Shown here: in pieces, positions 9,821 to 19,575 of the stretch | How positions within the stretch are numbered: the first letter of the stretch is position 1 | How the letters are laid out: each line of letters opens with the position of its first letter | Assembly: GCA_022840285.1 (NCBI GenBank) | Contig: JALHIE010000001.1 | Span: 1-64,000 of the forward strand | DNA length: 64,000 nt | Direction: 5' to 3' | Origin: Porphyromonadaceae bacterium | GTDB taxonomy: Bacteria; Bacteroidota; Bacteroidia; Bacteroidales; Dysgonomonadaceae | Program-made: the position numbers and the translations under genes | The notes under the pieces: generated by a model | What the model was told of the DNA's origin: nothing | Seen by the model: the letters and a program-made list of their open reading frames with translations, nothing else | Databases searched by the model: none

Positions 9821-9828
9821 TAACTTTG
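9821..9828 (+). promoter_or_regulatory. -7 box upstream of hppA
   Basis: TAACTTTG matches TAnnTTTG about 87 bases before the ATG at 9915, in the divergent region shared with the ROK gene. Confidence 0.5.
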
Positions 9829-9914
9829 GCGGTGATAATTCAATCATATTTTATAACTTTATCGAAATTTCTTAAAATCGCAAACCAAACATATAAATTA
9901 AGTTTTAATTACCA

Positions 9915-12015
9915 ATGAATTACTTTTATCTTGTTCCCATTGCATCGTTGTTCGCTCTTGGCTTTGCTTTCTATTTCTTCAAGAAGATGATGAAAGAGAG
10001 CGAGGGTACCGTATTTAAGGCAGCAGTACAAGGTTGTTGCCATCGTCTTTGTAATTTTAGCCACGGTTTTTGCCGTCATGGCTTATTTTGGGTTGCAGAA
10101 CAACTGGGTCCCCTTTGCGTTCCTGACCGGCGGTTTTTTTTCGGCATTAGCCGGTTTCTTCGGTATGAAGACCGCCACATATGCATCGGCCCGTACGGCG
10201 AATGCTGCCAAAGATTCACTCAACAAGGGGTTACAGGTAGCTTTTCGCTCGGGTGCCGTCATGGGCCTGGTGGTGGTTGGCCTGGCCTTGCTCGATATCT
10301 CGGCGTGGTATCTTGTCCTTGATCATTTCATAGAGAATGCCGAGCCGGGGCACAAACTGATTATGATTACCACTACCATGCTTACTTTCGGCATGGGCGC
10401 TTCCACGCAAGCGCTGTTCGCACGTGTGGGAGGGGGAATTTACACTAAGGCGGCCGACGTAGGGGCCGATCTGGTAGGAAAGGTGGAGGCCGGCATTCCC
10501 GAGGATGATCCGCGAAACCCTGCCACCATTGCGGATAACGTGGGTGACAACGTGGGTGACGTTGCCGGGATGGGGGCTGATCTTTACGAGTCTTACTGCG
10601 GCTCTATCCTGGCTACGGCAGCATTGGGCGCTTCGGCTTTTGCGCTTAACCCGGCCATGCAGGCCAAAGCTGTTTTTGCGCCGATGATTATTGCGGCTAT
10701 CGGTGTTTTTCTTTCCATACTCGGTATTTTTCTGGTGCGTACAGGAGAAAATGCCGATATGAAGAAATTGATGGCGGCGTTGAACCGCGGAGTTAACGTC
10801 AGCGCGCTATTGATTGCTCTCTTCACTTTTGTAATTTTTTATCTTCTTGGTTTCGAGAGCTGGCTGGGCTTATCCTTTTCCGTAATTTCGGGACTGCTGG
10901 CCGGGATCATTATCGGGCAAGGTACGGAATATTTTACGTCTCATTCTTTTAGTCCAACACGCAAGATTGCGGAAAGCGGCAAGACCGGGCCGGCAACCGT
11001 TATTATCTCGGGTATGGGGACCGGAATGATATCTACATTTATTCCCGTGATAACCATAGCATTGGCTATTTTATTTTCTTACCTTTGTGCCACCGGGTTT
11101 GATGTGCAACAGATGATGTCGGGTGAGAACCTGAGTATGGGGCTTTACGGTATCGGAATAGCAGCTGTAGGCATGCTTTCTACTCTTGGAATAACGTTGG
11201 CTACGGACGCTTACGGCCCCATTGCCGATAATGCGCTGGATGCTCTTGGAAACACTACTGCCGCCACGGGGAAAGGATTTGCGATCGGTTCCGCAGCGCT
11301 GACGGCACTGGCTTTGTTGGCCTCCTATATCGAAGAGATTAAAATAGGGATGTTGCGTCTGGGAGAGACAGTGCTTGAATTTGCCGATGGCAGTAACAGC
11401 GTGGAGATCGGTAAGGCCGGTTTTGCCGATTTCATGAACTACTACCAGGTTACCCTGATGAACCCGAAGGTGCTTGTCGGTATTTTTATCGGCTCGATGA
11501 TGGCTTTTCTTTTCTGTGGTCTCACGATGAATGCCGTGGGCCGGGCTGCCCAGAAAATGGTCGAAGAGGTGCGTCGCCAGTTCCGAGAGATCGCGGGTAT
11601 ATTGGAGGGCACGGGTACTCCCGATTATGCGAAGTGTGTTGAGATATCTACAAAAGGCGCACAGCGGGAAATGTTGCTGCCTTCGCTTCTTGCCATTGCC
11701 ATTCCCATTGTTACGGGTGTTGTTCTCGGTGTTCCCGGAGTTATGGGATTGTTGGCCGGGGGATTGGGTTCAGGATTTGTGCTGGCCGTATTCATGGCCA
11801 ATTCCGGCGGAGCTTGGGACAATGCCAAGAAATTCGTAGAAGAAGGCAACCTGGGCGGAAAGGGGAGTCAGGTACACAAAGCTACCGTGGTGGGCGATAC
11901 TGTTGGGGATCCGTTCAAAGATACGTCGGGACCCTCGTTAAACATTTTAATCAAGCTGATGAGCATGATCTCTATCGTGATGGCCGGGCTGACAGTGGCA
12001 TGGAGCCTTTTGTAA
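9915..12015 (+). pseudogene. hppA: Membrane-bound pyrophosphatase (K+-dependent), frameshifted near the N-terminus
   Basis: Integral membrane enzyme coupling PPi hydrolysis to H+ and/or Na+ export. Residues 1-32 (MNYFYLVPIAS...KESEGT) read in one frame to 10010. After one base the homologous reading resumes in another frame at 10012 ([13 protein letters not shown]) and continues to the stop at 12013-12015. About 16 residues normally between these parts are absent, so roughly 47 bases are missing. The remainder is complete: [18 protein letters not shown], the DNVGDNVGD metal and PPi site, and [10 protein letters not shown], where Ala indicates the K+-dependent subclass. Multiple transmembrane helices are evident. 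A start at 10078 would lack the first two helices. Dead gene or sequence error; the intact remainder favours error. Confidence 0.9.
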
Positions 12016-12027
12016 CGATAGACAAAA

Positions 12028-12065
12028 AAATAACTCCGGGAAAAATCCCGGAGTTATTTATAAAT
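12028..12065. terminator. Bidirectional intrinsic terminator between hppA and mdh
   Basis: Arms 12028-12041 (aaataactccggga) and 12046-12059 are exact reverse complements around a 4-base loop with flanking A and T runs. Serves both convergent genes. Confidence 0.9.
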
Positions 12066-13064
12066 TTATAAATTCGGATTTACCGATTTCCATTGGTCTA
12101 TTGTGGGAATGATCCCCATTGCAATGACTTCGTCGCGCAGCTTCGCCAGGTGTTGATAGCTCTCTTTCAAGGCAGCCATTTCGCTGTCGGCTCCTTTGGT
12201 TTCGTTTATGACCACACCGTTCCCGGTGATGTCGGTTTCCATCGCCATCATGATGTTCGGGAAATCGACGGTGTTCACGTAACAGCCCGAGGGCCAGTTG
12301 AAAGGTTCTCCGCCCATGGCGGCACGGATCATCTCTACCGATACATAGGATGGGCTTTGGAACGATGAGCGCCCACGCAGCTTGATGATGTTTGCCCCCC
12401 CTTTGGTGACTCTCTGTTTTAGGGCATCCCAATCTTCGTTTGTGAGCTCAGGTGTGCCGATGAGATCGGTTAACGGCTTTCCGTCAACTTTTGCCGTAGA
12501 GGCAAAAACGGCCATCTGTTCGCCGTGTCCGCCATAGGTGCGGGTATTGGTGACCTGGCTCTGTTTCACGCCGAAATGTTTCGCCAGTTCGCTTTGCAAA
12601 CGGGTACTGTCCAGCCCTGCCAGTGTGGTAACGCAACCCGGTTTCAATCCCGAGTGAATGAGGGCAACCAGGCCGGTAATGTCGGCGGGATTGAAAATGA
12701 CGGTAAGGTGTTTCAGTTCGGGGCAGTATGCCTTAATATCCTTACCCAGTTGAGCTGCAATCTCCGCATTGCCTTTCAACAAATCTTCGCGGGTCATGCC
12801 GTCTTTTCGCGGAGCACCGCCCGAAGAAATCATGTATTTTGTGCCGGTGAATGCTTCCCGGATATCGGTAGTGAACGTAAAATCCACTCCTTCAAATCCA
12901 CAATGACGCATCTCTTCGTAAACCCCTTCCAGGCCCAGTGCAAAAGGGTCGTATAAGCAGATGTTCGGGGTTAAGCGCATCATTGCTGCAGTTTGCGCCA
13001 TGTTTGAACCAATCATTCCGGCAGCGCCAACGATGGTTAATTTTTCGTTTGTTAAAAAGCTCAT
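12066..13064 (-). CDS. mdh: Malate dehydrogenase
   Basis: 332 aa NAD-dependent dehydrogenase of the lactate/malate family interconverting malate and oxaloacetate. The N-terminal Rossmann motif is VGAAGMIGSN (about residues 12-21), the substrate-binding Arg is in GGAPRKDGM, the conserved NPAD segment follows, and the catalytic His is in RTYGGHGEQM. Length and sequence match the Bacteroidales form. It likely runs in the reductive direction of succinate/propionate fermentation. It has its own -7 box upstream and shares the terminator at 12028-12065. Confidence 0.95.
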   Translation of the reverse strand: MSFLTNEKLTIVGAAGMIGSNMAQTAAMMRLTPNICLYDPFALGLEGVYEEMRHCGFEGVDFTFTTDIREAFTGTKYMISSGGAPRKDGMTREDLLKGNAEIAAQLGKDIKAYCPELKHLTVIFNPADITGLVALIHSGLKPGCVTTLAGLDSTRLQSELAKHFGVKQSQVTNTRTYGGHGEQMAVFASTAKVDGKPLTDLIGTPELTNEDWDALKQRVTKGGANIIKLRGRSSFQSPSYVSVEMIRAAMGGEPFNWPSGCYVNTVDFPNIMMAMETDITGNGVVINETKGADSEMAALKESYQHLAKLRDEVIAMGIIPTIDQWKSVNPNL

Positions 13065-13083
13065 AAATGTTTTTTTCGGACGC

Positions 13084-13091
13084 CAAATTTA
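13084..13091 (-). promoter_or_regulatory. -7 box upstream of mdh
   Basis: Minus-strand TAAATTTG fits TAnnTTTG, 19 bases before the mdh start codon, implying a very short leader. Confidence 0.5.
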
Positions 13092-13177
13092 CGATATTAT
13101 CCCGAGATTAAAGAAAAAAAGAATTAAATAAACGTTAAAGCGTTGTCCCGGCATAACCACCACAATTGCCGGGAGTG

Positions 13178-15514
13178 TCACGGGCAGAGAAAACTTCCCC
13201 TTAACCGGATGTCGCTGGAAGCTGCCCCGATCATTACTGTAAATTCCCCGGGTTCGGTAACTTCCTTCATTTGAGCATTGAACAGGGACAGCCGATCGTC
13301 CCCGAGCGTGAACGTTACCGGTCGCGTTTCCCCTTTCTTTATAAACACCCGGCAGAAATCCTTTAACTGAATGGGCGGAGTGGAAACGGAACCGATGTTG
13401 TCCCTGACGTAAAGTTGAACGACCTCTTCCCCATCAAAATCCCCGGTGTTTGAAATACTGCACGAAACAGTCGTTCTTCCCTTTTCCCGGGTTATTTTCA
13501 GGTCGTCGTATTTGAATTGGGTGTAACTCAGTCCGTACCCAAAAGAATAAAGCGGGGAGCCCTCGCCTTCCACGTATTTGTTTTGACTGCCTAACGAATA
13601 GTAAACCGGTAACTGGCCGGTGGAACGCGGTACGGAGACCGGTAATCGTCCGGCGGGGTTATAGTCTCCAAATAAAATCCCGGCAATGGCATGTCCGCCT
13701 TCCTGTCCCGGATACCAGGCACACAGCAGCGCATCCGCCTTTTCGGAAGCCAGGTTCATTTCGAGCGGCCTTCCCTGGATGTAGATGACGATAAGCGGTT
13801 TGCCCGTTTCTATAAGTGCTTTCATCAGTTCTTCCTGCTTGCCCAGCAGGCGAAGTGAGTTCCTGTCGTATCCTTCACCCGATTCCATGTCGGGGACGGT
13901 ATCTTCTTTCGAGCCCGGGACGACAGCAGCACCGGTTTCCATGTATTCGGTCCTGAAGTCTCTGGCGCTTGATCCCCCCACAACCAGGACGGTGACTTCG
14001 GACCGGAGTGCGGCCTTCACGGCTTCGGGGATGTTGCTCCGTGTAGTGTCGCGGATGGCGCACCCTTTAACGTATCGTACGGTTGTTGACGGATGTACCG
14101 CTTTTTTTATCCCGTCCAAGACGGTAGCGATATTTTCTCTTTCCTGTGGAGCGGTGTAATCGCCGAGTTGATTGTAGGTGTTGTCGGCATTCGGGCCGAT
14201 TACGGCGATACTCTTTATATTCCCGGATAACGGCAGGAGGTTGTTCGTGTTTTTAAGAAGTACTGTTCCCTGTTCTGCTACTTCCCGCGCGATGTTTTTG
14301 TGATTTTCGTTTCTGACGAATGCGGATACTTGTGCGGGATCCACGTAAGGATTTTCAAACAGGCCCATCTCGAACTTCAATCGCAGTACCCGGGCGACGG
14401 CGTTGTCCAGTTCTTCGGCGGTTATGAGATTCTCTTTTAACGCCTGCTCCAGGTTTTTCCCGTAGGCGTTTCCTCCCAGGTCTATTTCCACTCCGGCTTT
14501 CAACGCAACAGCGGCTGCCTGTTTTATATCGGGAACGGTTCTGTGGGAGGTGGCTATCCCTTCCACGCTCCCCAGGTCGGAGAATACAAACCCGTCGAAT
14601 CCCCATCGCTCTCTTAAAATATCGGTCAGCAAGTACCTGTTCGAAGTACAGGGAATGCCGTCGATGGAATTGTAGGCGGTCATGATCGTTTTTGCGCCGG
14701 CATCGACAGCCATCTTGAAAGGCGACAGGTGATCGGAGAAGAGTTCCCGCATGCCAATCATGGCTTGTCGGCCGTTATGCCCGCCTACCGGAATGCCGTA
14801 TGCCACAAAATGCTTCAGTGTGGAGTAGACGTGTTTGCCGTCTCTGATGTCCTCTCCCTGTAGTCCCTTGACGAAGCAGCTGCCCAGTACGCCGGTCAGA
14901 ACCGGGTCTTCGCCGAAAGTTTCTTCCATTCTCGACCATCGCGGTTCACGGGCAATATCGATGATGGGGCCATAACCGATGTGGGCGCCTTGCACCCTTG
15001 TTTCCACTCCGATGGCTTCTCCCATCCGGTAGATCAGATCTCTGTTGAATGTGCTTGCCTGAGCCAACGAGGTAGGAAAAACCGTCGTTCCGACAGCCAT
15101 GTGCCCATGCGCACATTCTTCGGCAAAGAACAGGGGAATCCCCAATCTGGTATTTTCCATAACGTACTTTTGGAGGGCGTTGAGCGCTTTTGCAGACAGC
15201 TCGGGATGCAATCCGGTTTCAATTGTTTTTTTTGTCCAGGGGTCGGCCCGCAGTGTCGCCCAAAAAGTTCCGGGTGGCATATCGCTCATCAGTTTAACGA
15301 ACGTATCGGAAACCGTTACGTTTTCTCCGTTTTTCCGGTACATCTCCCATCCCGGCGGCGAGCACAGCTGTCCGACCTTTTCTTTTACCGTCATTCTCGA
15401 CAACAGGTCTGCAACCCGTTCTTCGGTAGAAGCCTGCGAATTTTTATAGACCGGTTGTGCCGACAAGGGAAAGAGCAGGGCGATTAAAACGACGGAAAAC
15501 AGTAATCTTCTCAT
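13178..15514 (-). CDS. Glycoside hydrolase family 3, BglX-like beta-glycosidase
   Basis: 778 aa with an N-terminal signal peptide (cleavage near LSAQ, residue 20), so periplasmic or surface-exposed. The GH3 TIM barrel holds GPIIDIAREPRWSRMEETFGEDP and KHFVAYG, with the nucleophile Asp313 in GFVFSDLGS. The alpha/beta sandwich domain follows with VIGPNAD, and a fibronectin III-like domain ends the protein. This is the BglX architecture, acting on beta-glucosides or beta-xylosides; exact substrate unknown. It starts one base after the end of the fucosidase gene and is co-transcribed with it, so it probably removes another sugar of the same glycan. Confidence 0.95.
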   Translation of the reverse strand: MRRLLFSVVLIALLFPLSAQPVYKNSQASTEERVADLLSRMTVKEKVGQLCSPPGWEMYRKNGENVTVSDTFVKLMSDMPPGTFWATLRADPWTKKTIETGLHPELSAKALNALQKYVMENTRLGIPLFFAEECAHGHMAVGTTVFPTSLAQASTFNRDLIYRMGEAIGVETRVQGAHIGYGPIIDIAREPRWSRMEETFGEDPVLTGVLGSCFVKGLQGEDIRDGKHVYSTLKHFVAYGIPVGGHNGRQAMIGMRELFSDHLSPFKMAVDAGAKTIMTAYNSIDGIPCTSNRYLLTDILRERWGFDGFVFSDLGSVEGIATSHRTVPDIKQAAAVALKAGVEIDLGGNAYGKNLEQALKENLITAEELDNAVARVLRLKFEMGLFENPYVDPAQVSAFVRNENHKNIAREVAEQGTVLLKNTNNLLPLSGNIKSIAVIGPNADNTYNQLGDYTAPQERENIATVLDGIKKAVHPSTTVRYVKGCAIRDTTRSNIPEAVKAALRSEVTVLVVGGSSARDFRTEYMETGAAVVPGSKEDTVPDMESGEGYDRNSLRLLGKQEELMKALIETGKPLIVIYIQGRPLEMNLASEKADALLCAWYPGQEGGHAIAGILFGDYNPAGRLPVSVPRSTGQLPVYYSLGSQNKYVEGEGSPLYSFGYGLSYTQFKYDDLKITREKGRTTVSCSISNTGDFDGEEVVQLYVRDNIGSVSTPPIQLKDFCRVFIKKGETRPVTFTLGDDRLSLFNAQMKEVTEPGEFTVMIGAASSDIRLRGSFLCP

Positions 15515-15515
15515 T

Positions 15516-16895
15516 TTAGTTTATGTTAAACGATAACACCAGTGATTCCTGTTCGAGGTTTTTGGGAAGGTAGACGGTTGTTTTGTTACTGCCGGATTTC
15601 CATTTTACCGGTTTGTTGTTTTGCAACAGGATCATCCGTGCCCCTTTTGCAGGGGGATTACCTTCCCATTCGATGGTGGGAGGAAGTTGTTCGTTTTCGG
15701 GCAACGCATAGATGGCGTACAACCGTTTCTTGTCTTTTCCGGCGGTAAACCAGGTGTTCCCGCTTTTATAACCGGGTGTGGTTCTGGTGTTGTAAATTCC
15801 CTCTCCGTTAACTTCGAGCCATTCGCCCACTTTTTCCAGCCGTTCTGCTACGGGTTGTTCAATTAAGCCCTGCGCCGTTGGTCCCACACCCAAAAGCAAA
15901 CATCCGCCCTTGGCGGTGATCTCGATAAGCGTATTGATGACTTTCCGCGCCGATTTATACGGGGCATTGGGAACCCATCCCCAATCGTTGCTCAGGGGAA
16001 TACAGCTTTCCCAGGGAAACGGCAGCTGTTCATCGGGAATGGATCTTTCGGGGGTCTGGTAGTTCTCGTGTTTGCCCTTAACTGTCCGGTCCACAATCAG
16101 AATTCCGGGTTGATTCCTGCGAACCATTCCTGCGATACGATCCATATCGATATCCTGTCGAGGAGGAGCTACCCATCCGCCATCCAGCCACAGGATATCC
16201 ATACTTCCGTAATTGGAGGTTATCTCGTTCAGCTGATTGTAGGTGAATTTTTTGAAATTCTCCCAACGTTGCGGGTGCCTTTCGATTTTGTAATTTACAC
16301 TTCGGTTGGGTGTGGCGTAGTAGTTCCACCAGTAGTTCTGGTTGTGCCAGTCGGGCTTGGAGAAATAGGCGCCAATCATAAAATTTTTCTTTCGGAAGGC
16401 TTCGAATACAAATTTGGCCACATCGGCTTTCGGATGGTTTTTAAAAGGTCCGTTGGCGATGGAGAAATCGGTCTCTCCGGTGTCGAACATGTTGAATCCG
16501 TCGTGATGCTTGGTGGTAAAGATGGCGTATTTCATCCCGGCTTTCTCCATGACCGTTGCCCACTGATCGGGATCGAAATCCGTGGGGTTAAACTGATCTT
16601 TTAAGTCCCAGTACCACTTTTTGTAATCGGAATAGGTCATGGTGCTGTCGCGCGGTATCCAGTCCACATCTTCGGAACATATCGACCACGATTCCACAAT
16701 TCCGGGAACGGAGTATAATCCCCAGTGAAACAGCACGCCGAACTTGAGATCCTGCCACCGGTCGAGTTTCTGCAGTACTTTCTCGTCCGTCGGGACCACA
16801 TATCCTTCCGATTGTTGATGAACGAATCCTTGTTGGGGGGATGCAGTAGAAATGAAGATGAAGGATAAAACGGTGGAAAGAGTTTTTATTTTCAT
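15516..16895 (-). CDS. Alpha-L-fucosidase, GH29
   Basis: 459 aa from the ATG at 16895, which begins a normal signal peptide (MKIKTLSTVLSFIFISTA); an upstream extension of the frame is basic and overlaps the preceding gene, so it is rejected. GH29 marks are FHWGLYS (56-62), TKHHDGF (128-134), HPKADV and the nucleophile Asp238 in DILWLDGGW. It hydrolyses terminal alpha-L-fucose from glycans in the periplasm. It follows the unknown secreted protein by 11 bases and precedes the GH3 gene by one, forming a three-gene unit next to susCD. Confidence 0.95.
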   Translation of the reverse strand: MKIKTLSTVLSFIFISTASPQQGFVHQQSEGYVVPTDEKVLQKLDRWQDLKFGVLFHWGLYSVPGIVESWSICSEDVDWIPRDSTMTYSDYKKWYWDLKDQFNPTDFDPDQWATVMEKAGMKYAIFTTKHHDGFNMFDTGETDFSIANGPFKNHPKADVAKFVFEAFRKKNFMIGAYFSKPDWHNQNYWWNYYATPNRSVNYKIERHPQRWENFKKFTYNQLNEITSNYGSMDILWLDGGWVAPPRQDIDMDRIAGMVRRNQPGILIVDRTVKGKHENYQTPERSIPDEQLPFPWESCIPLSNDWGWVPNAPYKSARKVINTLIEITAKGGCLLLGVGPTAQGLIEQPVAERLEKVGEWLEVNGEGIYNTRTTPGYKSGNTWFTAGKDKKRLYAIYALPENEQLPPTIEWEGNPPAKGARMILLQNNKPVKWKSGSNKTTVYLPKNLEQESLVLSFNIN

Positions 16896-16906
16896 GAGTG
16901 TAATTT

Positions 16907-17542
16907 TTATTGCAAGCAGAAATCGATAATTCGTATTGCGTCGGCGGGATTTTTGAAATTGAGTTTTTCGTTTTTTACGAATGCCTTTATTTCTTCTTTC
17001 TTGTTTGGAAAACATTTCAATAAATCTTTTTCGTTTCGGCACCTGACCGGCTTGTCGTCCATGTATATCCAATAGACATTTGCATTTTCACGTTCAAGCA
17101 CTTCCGCGGTTTGAATTTTATATTCGTTGTTCGTCCAATGTGCAGTATTTATCGTTTCTACTTTGTTTTGAGTAATTTGTCCGTAGGCTCCCCGGTTTCC
17201 CCTGTACCTGTCTTTAAGTACCCAATCAATAAAAATTTCGTTGTTTTTTGTATGAACAACTTCCAGGTACATCGTATGGAGCGGAATAAATCTTTTGTCG
17301 GCGATATACACGGTATCTACCTGATTATAATTGAGTAAAATCATCTCATCGTTGTCTTGCAGGTACATCATTTTTTTGTTTGCCGTATCGTAATTGAGCT
17401 TTGCCGAAGTTTTCGCCTTGTTTTTCATCAGGACAATGCCGTTCAAGTACTCGTCGAACAGCATCATTCTTTTCTTTTGTGCATGTAGTTGGGGAGCAAG
17501 GAACAATGTTATGACCGAGAAAAAGAATATTATTTTTTTCAC
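16907..17542 (-). CDS. Unknown secreted protein in the glycan locus
   Basis: 211 aa with a clear signal peptide (MKKIIFFFSVITLFLAPQLHAQ). The mature part is rich in Lys, Asn and Asp, with short strands (YNQVDTVYIADKRFIPLH) and a C-terminal helical segment ending DFCLQ. No family is recognised and no catalytic motif stands out. It is the first gene of the unit leading into GH29 and GH3 and is separated from susD by a terminator. A role in binding or handling the same glycan is possible from position alone; it could equally be a general periplasmic protein. Confidence 0.8.
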   Translation of the reverse strand: MKKIIFFFSVITLFLAPQLHAQKKRMMLFDEYLNGIVLMKNKAKTSAKLNYDTANKKMMYLQDNDEMILLNYNQVDTVYIADKRFIPLHTMYLEVVHTKNNEIFIDWVLKDRYRGNRGAYGQITQNKVETINTAHWTNNEYKIQTAEVLERENANVYWIYMDDKPVRCRNEKDLLKCFPNKKEEIKAFVKNEKLNFKNPADAIRIIDFCLQ

Positions 17543-17596
17543 TTCCGTTTTAATTGACTGTTTAAAAGTTGTGTAAAGATACTTTTTGTGAGGGAA

Positions 17597-17632
17597 ACAA
17601 AAAAATCAGAGCCGAAAAAACAGCTCTGATTT
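17597..17632 (-). terminator. Terminator downstream of susD
   Basis: Arms 17603-17612 (aaatcagagc) and 17623-17632 pair perfectly. On the minus strand the hairpin is followed by a U-run (A-run at 17599-17605). It ends the susCD transcript and separates it from the GH29 unit. Confidence 0.8.
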
Positions 17633-17659
17633 ACGGTAAGAATTTGAGTGGGCAGGTTG

Positions 17660-19546
17660 TTATTTAGGACCTTGACCAAACTGGGGAGCATTGATATCCT
17701 GCCATACCCTTTCGGAATTCAACAGCGTACCATCCTGGCTGGATCCCGGGGTAAAACCTTGTGACTGATATGCGTCGATCAGGATTTGATACATCAGATC
17801 GGTCGGAGAGGGTGAGCCTACTTCAAAGCGACGCGGAATAGCATTGTTGGGGACGCTCGTGAAATTCTCCCACTCAATCAGCGTAGAGCTTGATTTCGGG
17901 CATCCTGACCGGCGAACAGTTACAAATTGATCGTTCGGGAACAAAGTGAAGTGCAACAATTGCTGTATGTAAATTTTTTCCAGATCCAACGCCGTGTTTC
18001 CGGTTAGTTGGTAATCGGCATTTGCCAACATGGCATCAATCTCTCCATTTTGCAAGTCAATTACTTTCTCGTTCGGATCATAGTCGTACGTTTTGCCGTA
18101 ATAAGGGATTTTATTCAATTCGGCCAATCTGTCGTATTCTTCTACGGAAGCCCTTAACGCTTTGTTGAAATACTCCGATGCTGTTTTGGGCAGGTTTGCG
18201 CCCAGTAGCTTAAACTCCGCCAGGTAGAGGTTCACTTCAGCCGTTGACATATACATGCCGTACCACGGGTTGTTGTCCAGGTCTTGTATGACCGGCCCGC
18301 CGGGGAGTGTGGGCAGTGTGAAATCGTAACGGCCAATGATCATCTCCTGCTGAAATCCGGAGAAAGGGGTATACGTTTTCTCTGCATCTCCAATCTTTAA
18401 TTTAGAGCGGTTACTGTAATCGAAATAATCACCGTATACGGCGGGGTTTTGAGCCGCGTCCATTTCCACCGGCAATCCGTAGTAGCGCACCCAGGGTTCT
18501 CCCATGCCTTTCCAGGATACGAATGTTTTTTTACCTCCTGTCTCGGTATAATTTACATTATCCAAAATATAGGCAGGAACGGCTTTTCCCTGATCGAAAA
18601 ATCCTTGTACGATTGTTGAGTTCCAACTGTTTTTTCTGTAGAAGAAACGGACGCGGGGGTCCTTGTTTTTTAGCATGAAATCAACTACTCGCTGGCTGGA
18701 TGCCGTACTTTCAAGAAAACCGTTGTTCCAGTGATAAACTTTGTCTCCATCGTCTTTCGTAATAGCATTTGCCTTGTTGAAAAGGAAGTCATCTGCACTT
18801 CCATCCAGTACGCCCATCGGAGCCGATGCCACCTGCGTTGCAATGGAAAGCGCTTTGGTTTTATCCTGAGAGATTAACCGGGAAGCAATTTTCAGCTTCA
18901 TGGAATTGGCTAATTTTGCCCATTTAGCTACGTCGCCCTTATAGACGACATCCTGGTTTGGGGGAAAAATCTGATCCTTGGACGTGGTCAAGGTTGTTGC
19001 CGCCTTGTCCAAAGTCACGAGCCACAAATCATAAAGGTCGGTAACCTTATCGTATTTCGGAGTTAATGTGCCTCCGTAACGTGCCCTGGCAGCTTCTGTG
19101 AAAGGACGGTCACCGTACATGTCACTATCGAAAATACCCAGGTAAACAGTTAGAATATCCACGCAGGCGGCAATGTTGGCGTATTTCGCGGCTTCTGCCG
19201 GATCTATATTGTTGCGGATGTTTTCAATGTCGCGGGCATATTTCAATACCGCTATGTACTGCGAACCTTGATCGCCTGTGGCAGTAGTTTGTGTATAGGT
19301 GGATGTAAAGCCACCGGTTGGAACACCCATCTGTCCCCATTTGTAGGTCATTGCTGCGTTGTAGAACCAAAGAAGATAGCCACTCGGTTCAAAACTGATT
19401 ACCGACTGTGCAAACAGGTACGAAATATTGGCATCTGTAACCTGAGAGGGATTGGAGTTAATTTTTGCCATGTCGTCACGGCAACTTGTCGCTACGAGAA
19501 GCATCCCGCTCAGGAAAACTGTTACGATATATTTTATTTTTTTCAT
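17660..19546 (-). CDS. SusD/RagB-like outer-membrane glycan-binding lipoprotein
   Basis: 628 aa surface lipoprotein with a type II signal and Cys22 in VATSCRDD. The sequence belongs to the SusD-like branch with the conserved YGDRPFTEA segment and tetratricopeptide-like helices (NLYLAEFKLLG). SusD-like proteins cap the SusC porin and bind the substrate. The gene starts 29 bases after susC stops and ends at a terminator. The substrate cannot be read from the protein; the neighbouring fucosidase suggests a fucosylated glycan. Confidence 0.93.
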   Translation of the reverse strand: MKKIKYIVTVFLSGMLLVATSCRDDMAKINSNPSQVTDANISYLFAQSVISFEPSGYLLWFYNAAMTYKWGQMGVPTGGFTSTYTQTTATGDQGSQYIAVLKYARDIENIRNNIDPAEAAKYANIAACVDILTVYLGIFDSDMYGDRPFTEAARARYGGTLTPKYDKVTDLYDLWLVTLDKAATTLTTSKDQIFPPNQDVVYKGDVAKWAKLANSMKLKIASRLISQDKTKALSIATQVASAPMGVLDGSADDFLFNKANAITKDDGDKVYHWNNGFLESTASSQRVVDFMLKNKDPRVRFFYRKNSWNSTIVQGFFDQGKAVPAYILDNVNYTETGGKKTFVSWKGMGEPWVRYYGLPVEMDAAQNPAVYGDYFDYSNRSKLKIGDAEKTYTPFSGFQQEMIIGRYDFTLPTLPGGPVIQDLDNNPWYGMYMSTAEVNLYLAEFKLLGANLPKTASEYFNKALRASVEEYDRLAELNKIPYYGKTYDYDPNEKVIDLQNGEIDAMLANADYQLTGNTALDLEKIYIQQLLHFTLFPNDQFVTVRRSGCPKSSSTLIEWENFTSVPNNAIPRRFEVGSPSPTDLMYQILIDAYQSQGFTPGSSQDGTLLNSERVWQDINAPQFGQGPK

Positions 19547-19575
19547 TGTTCTGTATATATTAAATTATCAAACAA

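Noticed and set aside
13146..13174. Hairpin downstream of the GH3 gene (tcccggca/tgccggga)
   Set aside because: Good 8-bp stem but no U-run follows on the minus strand; not called as an intrinsic terminator, though it may stabilise the mRNA end.
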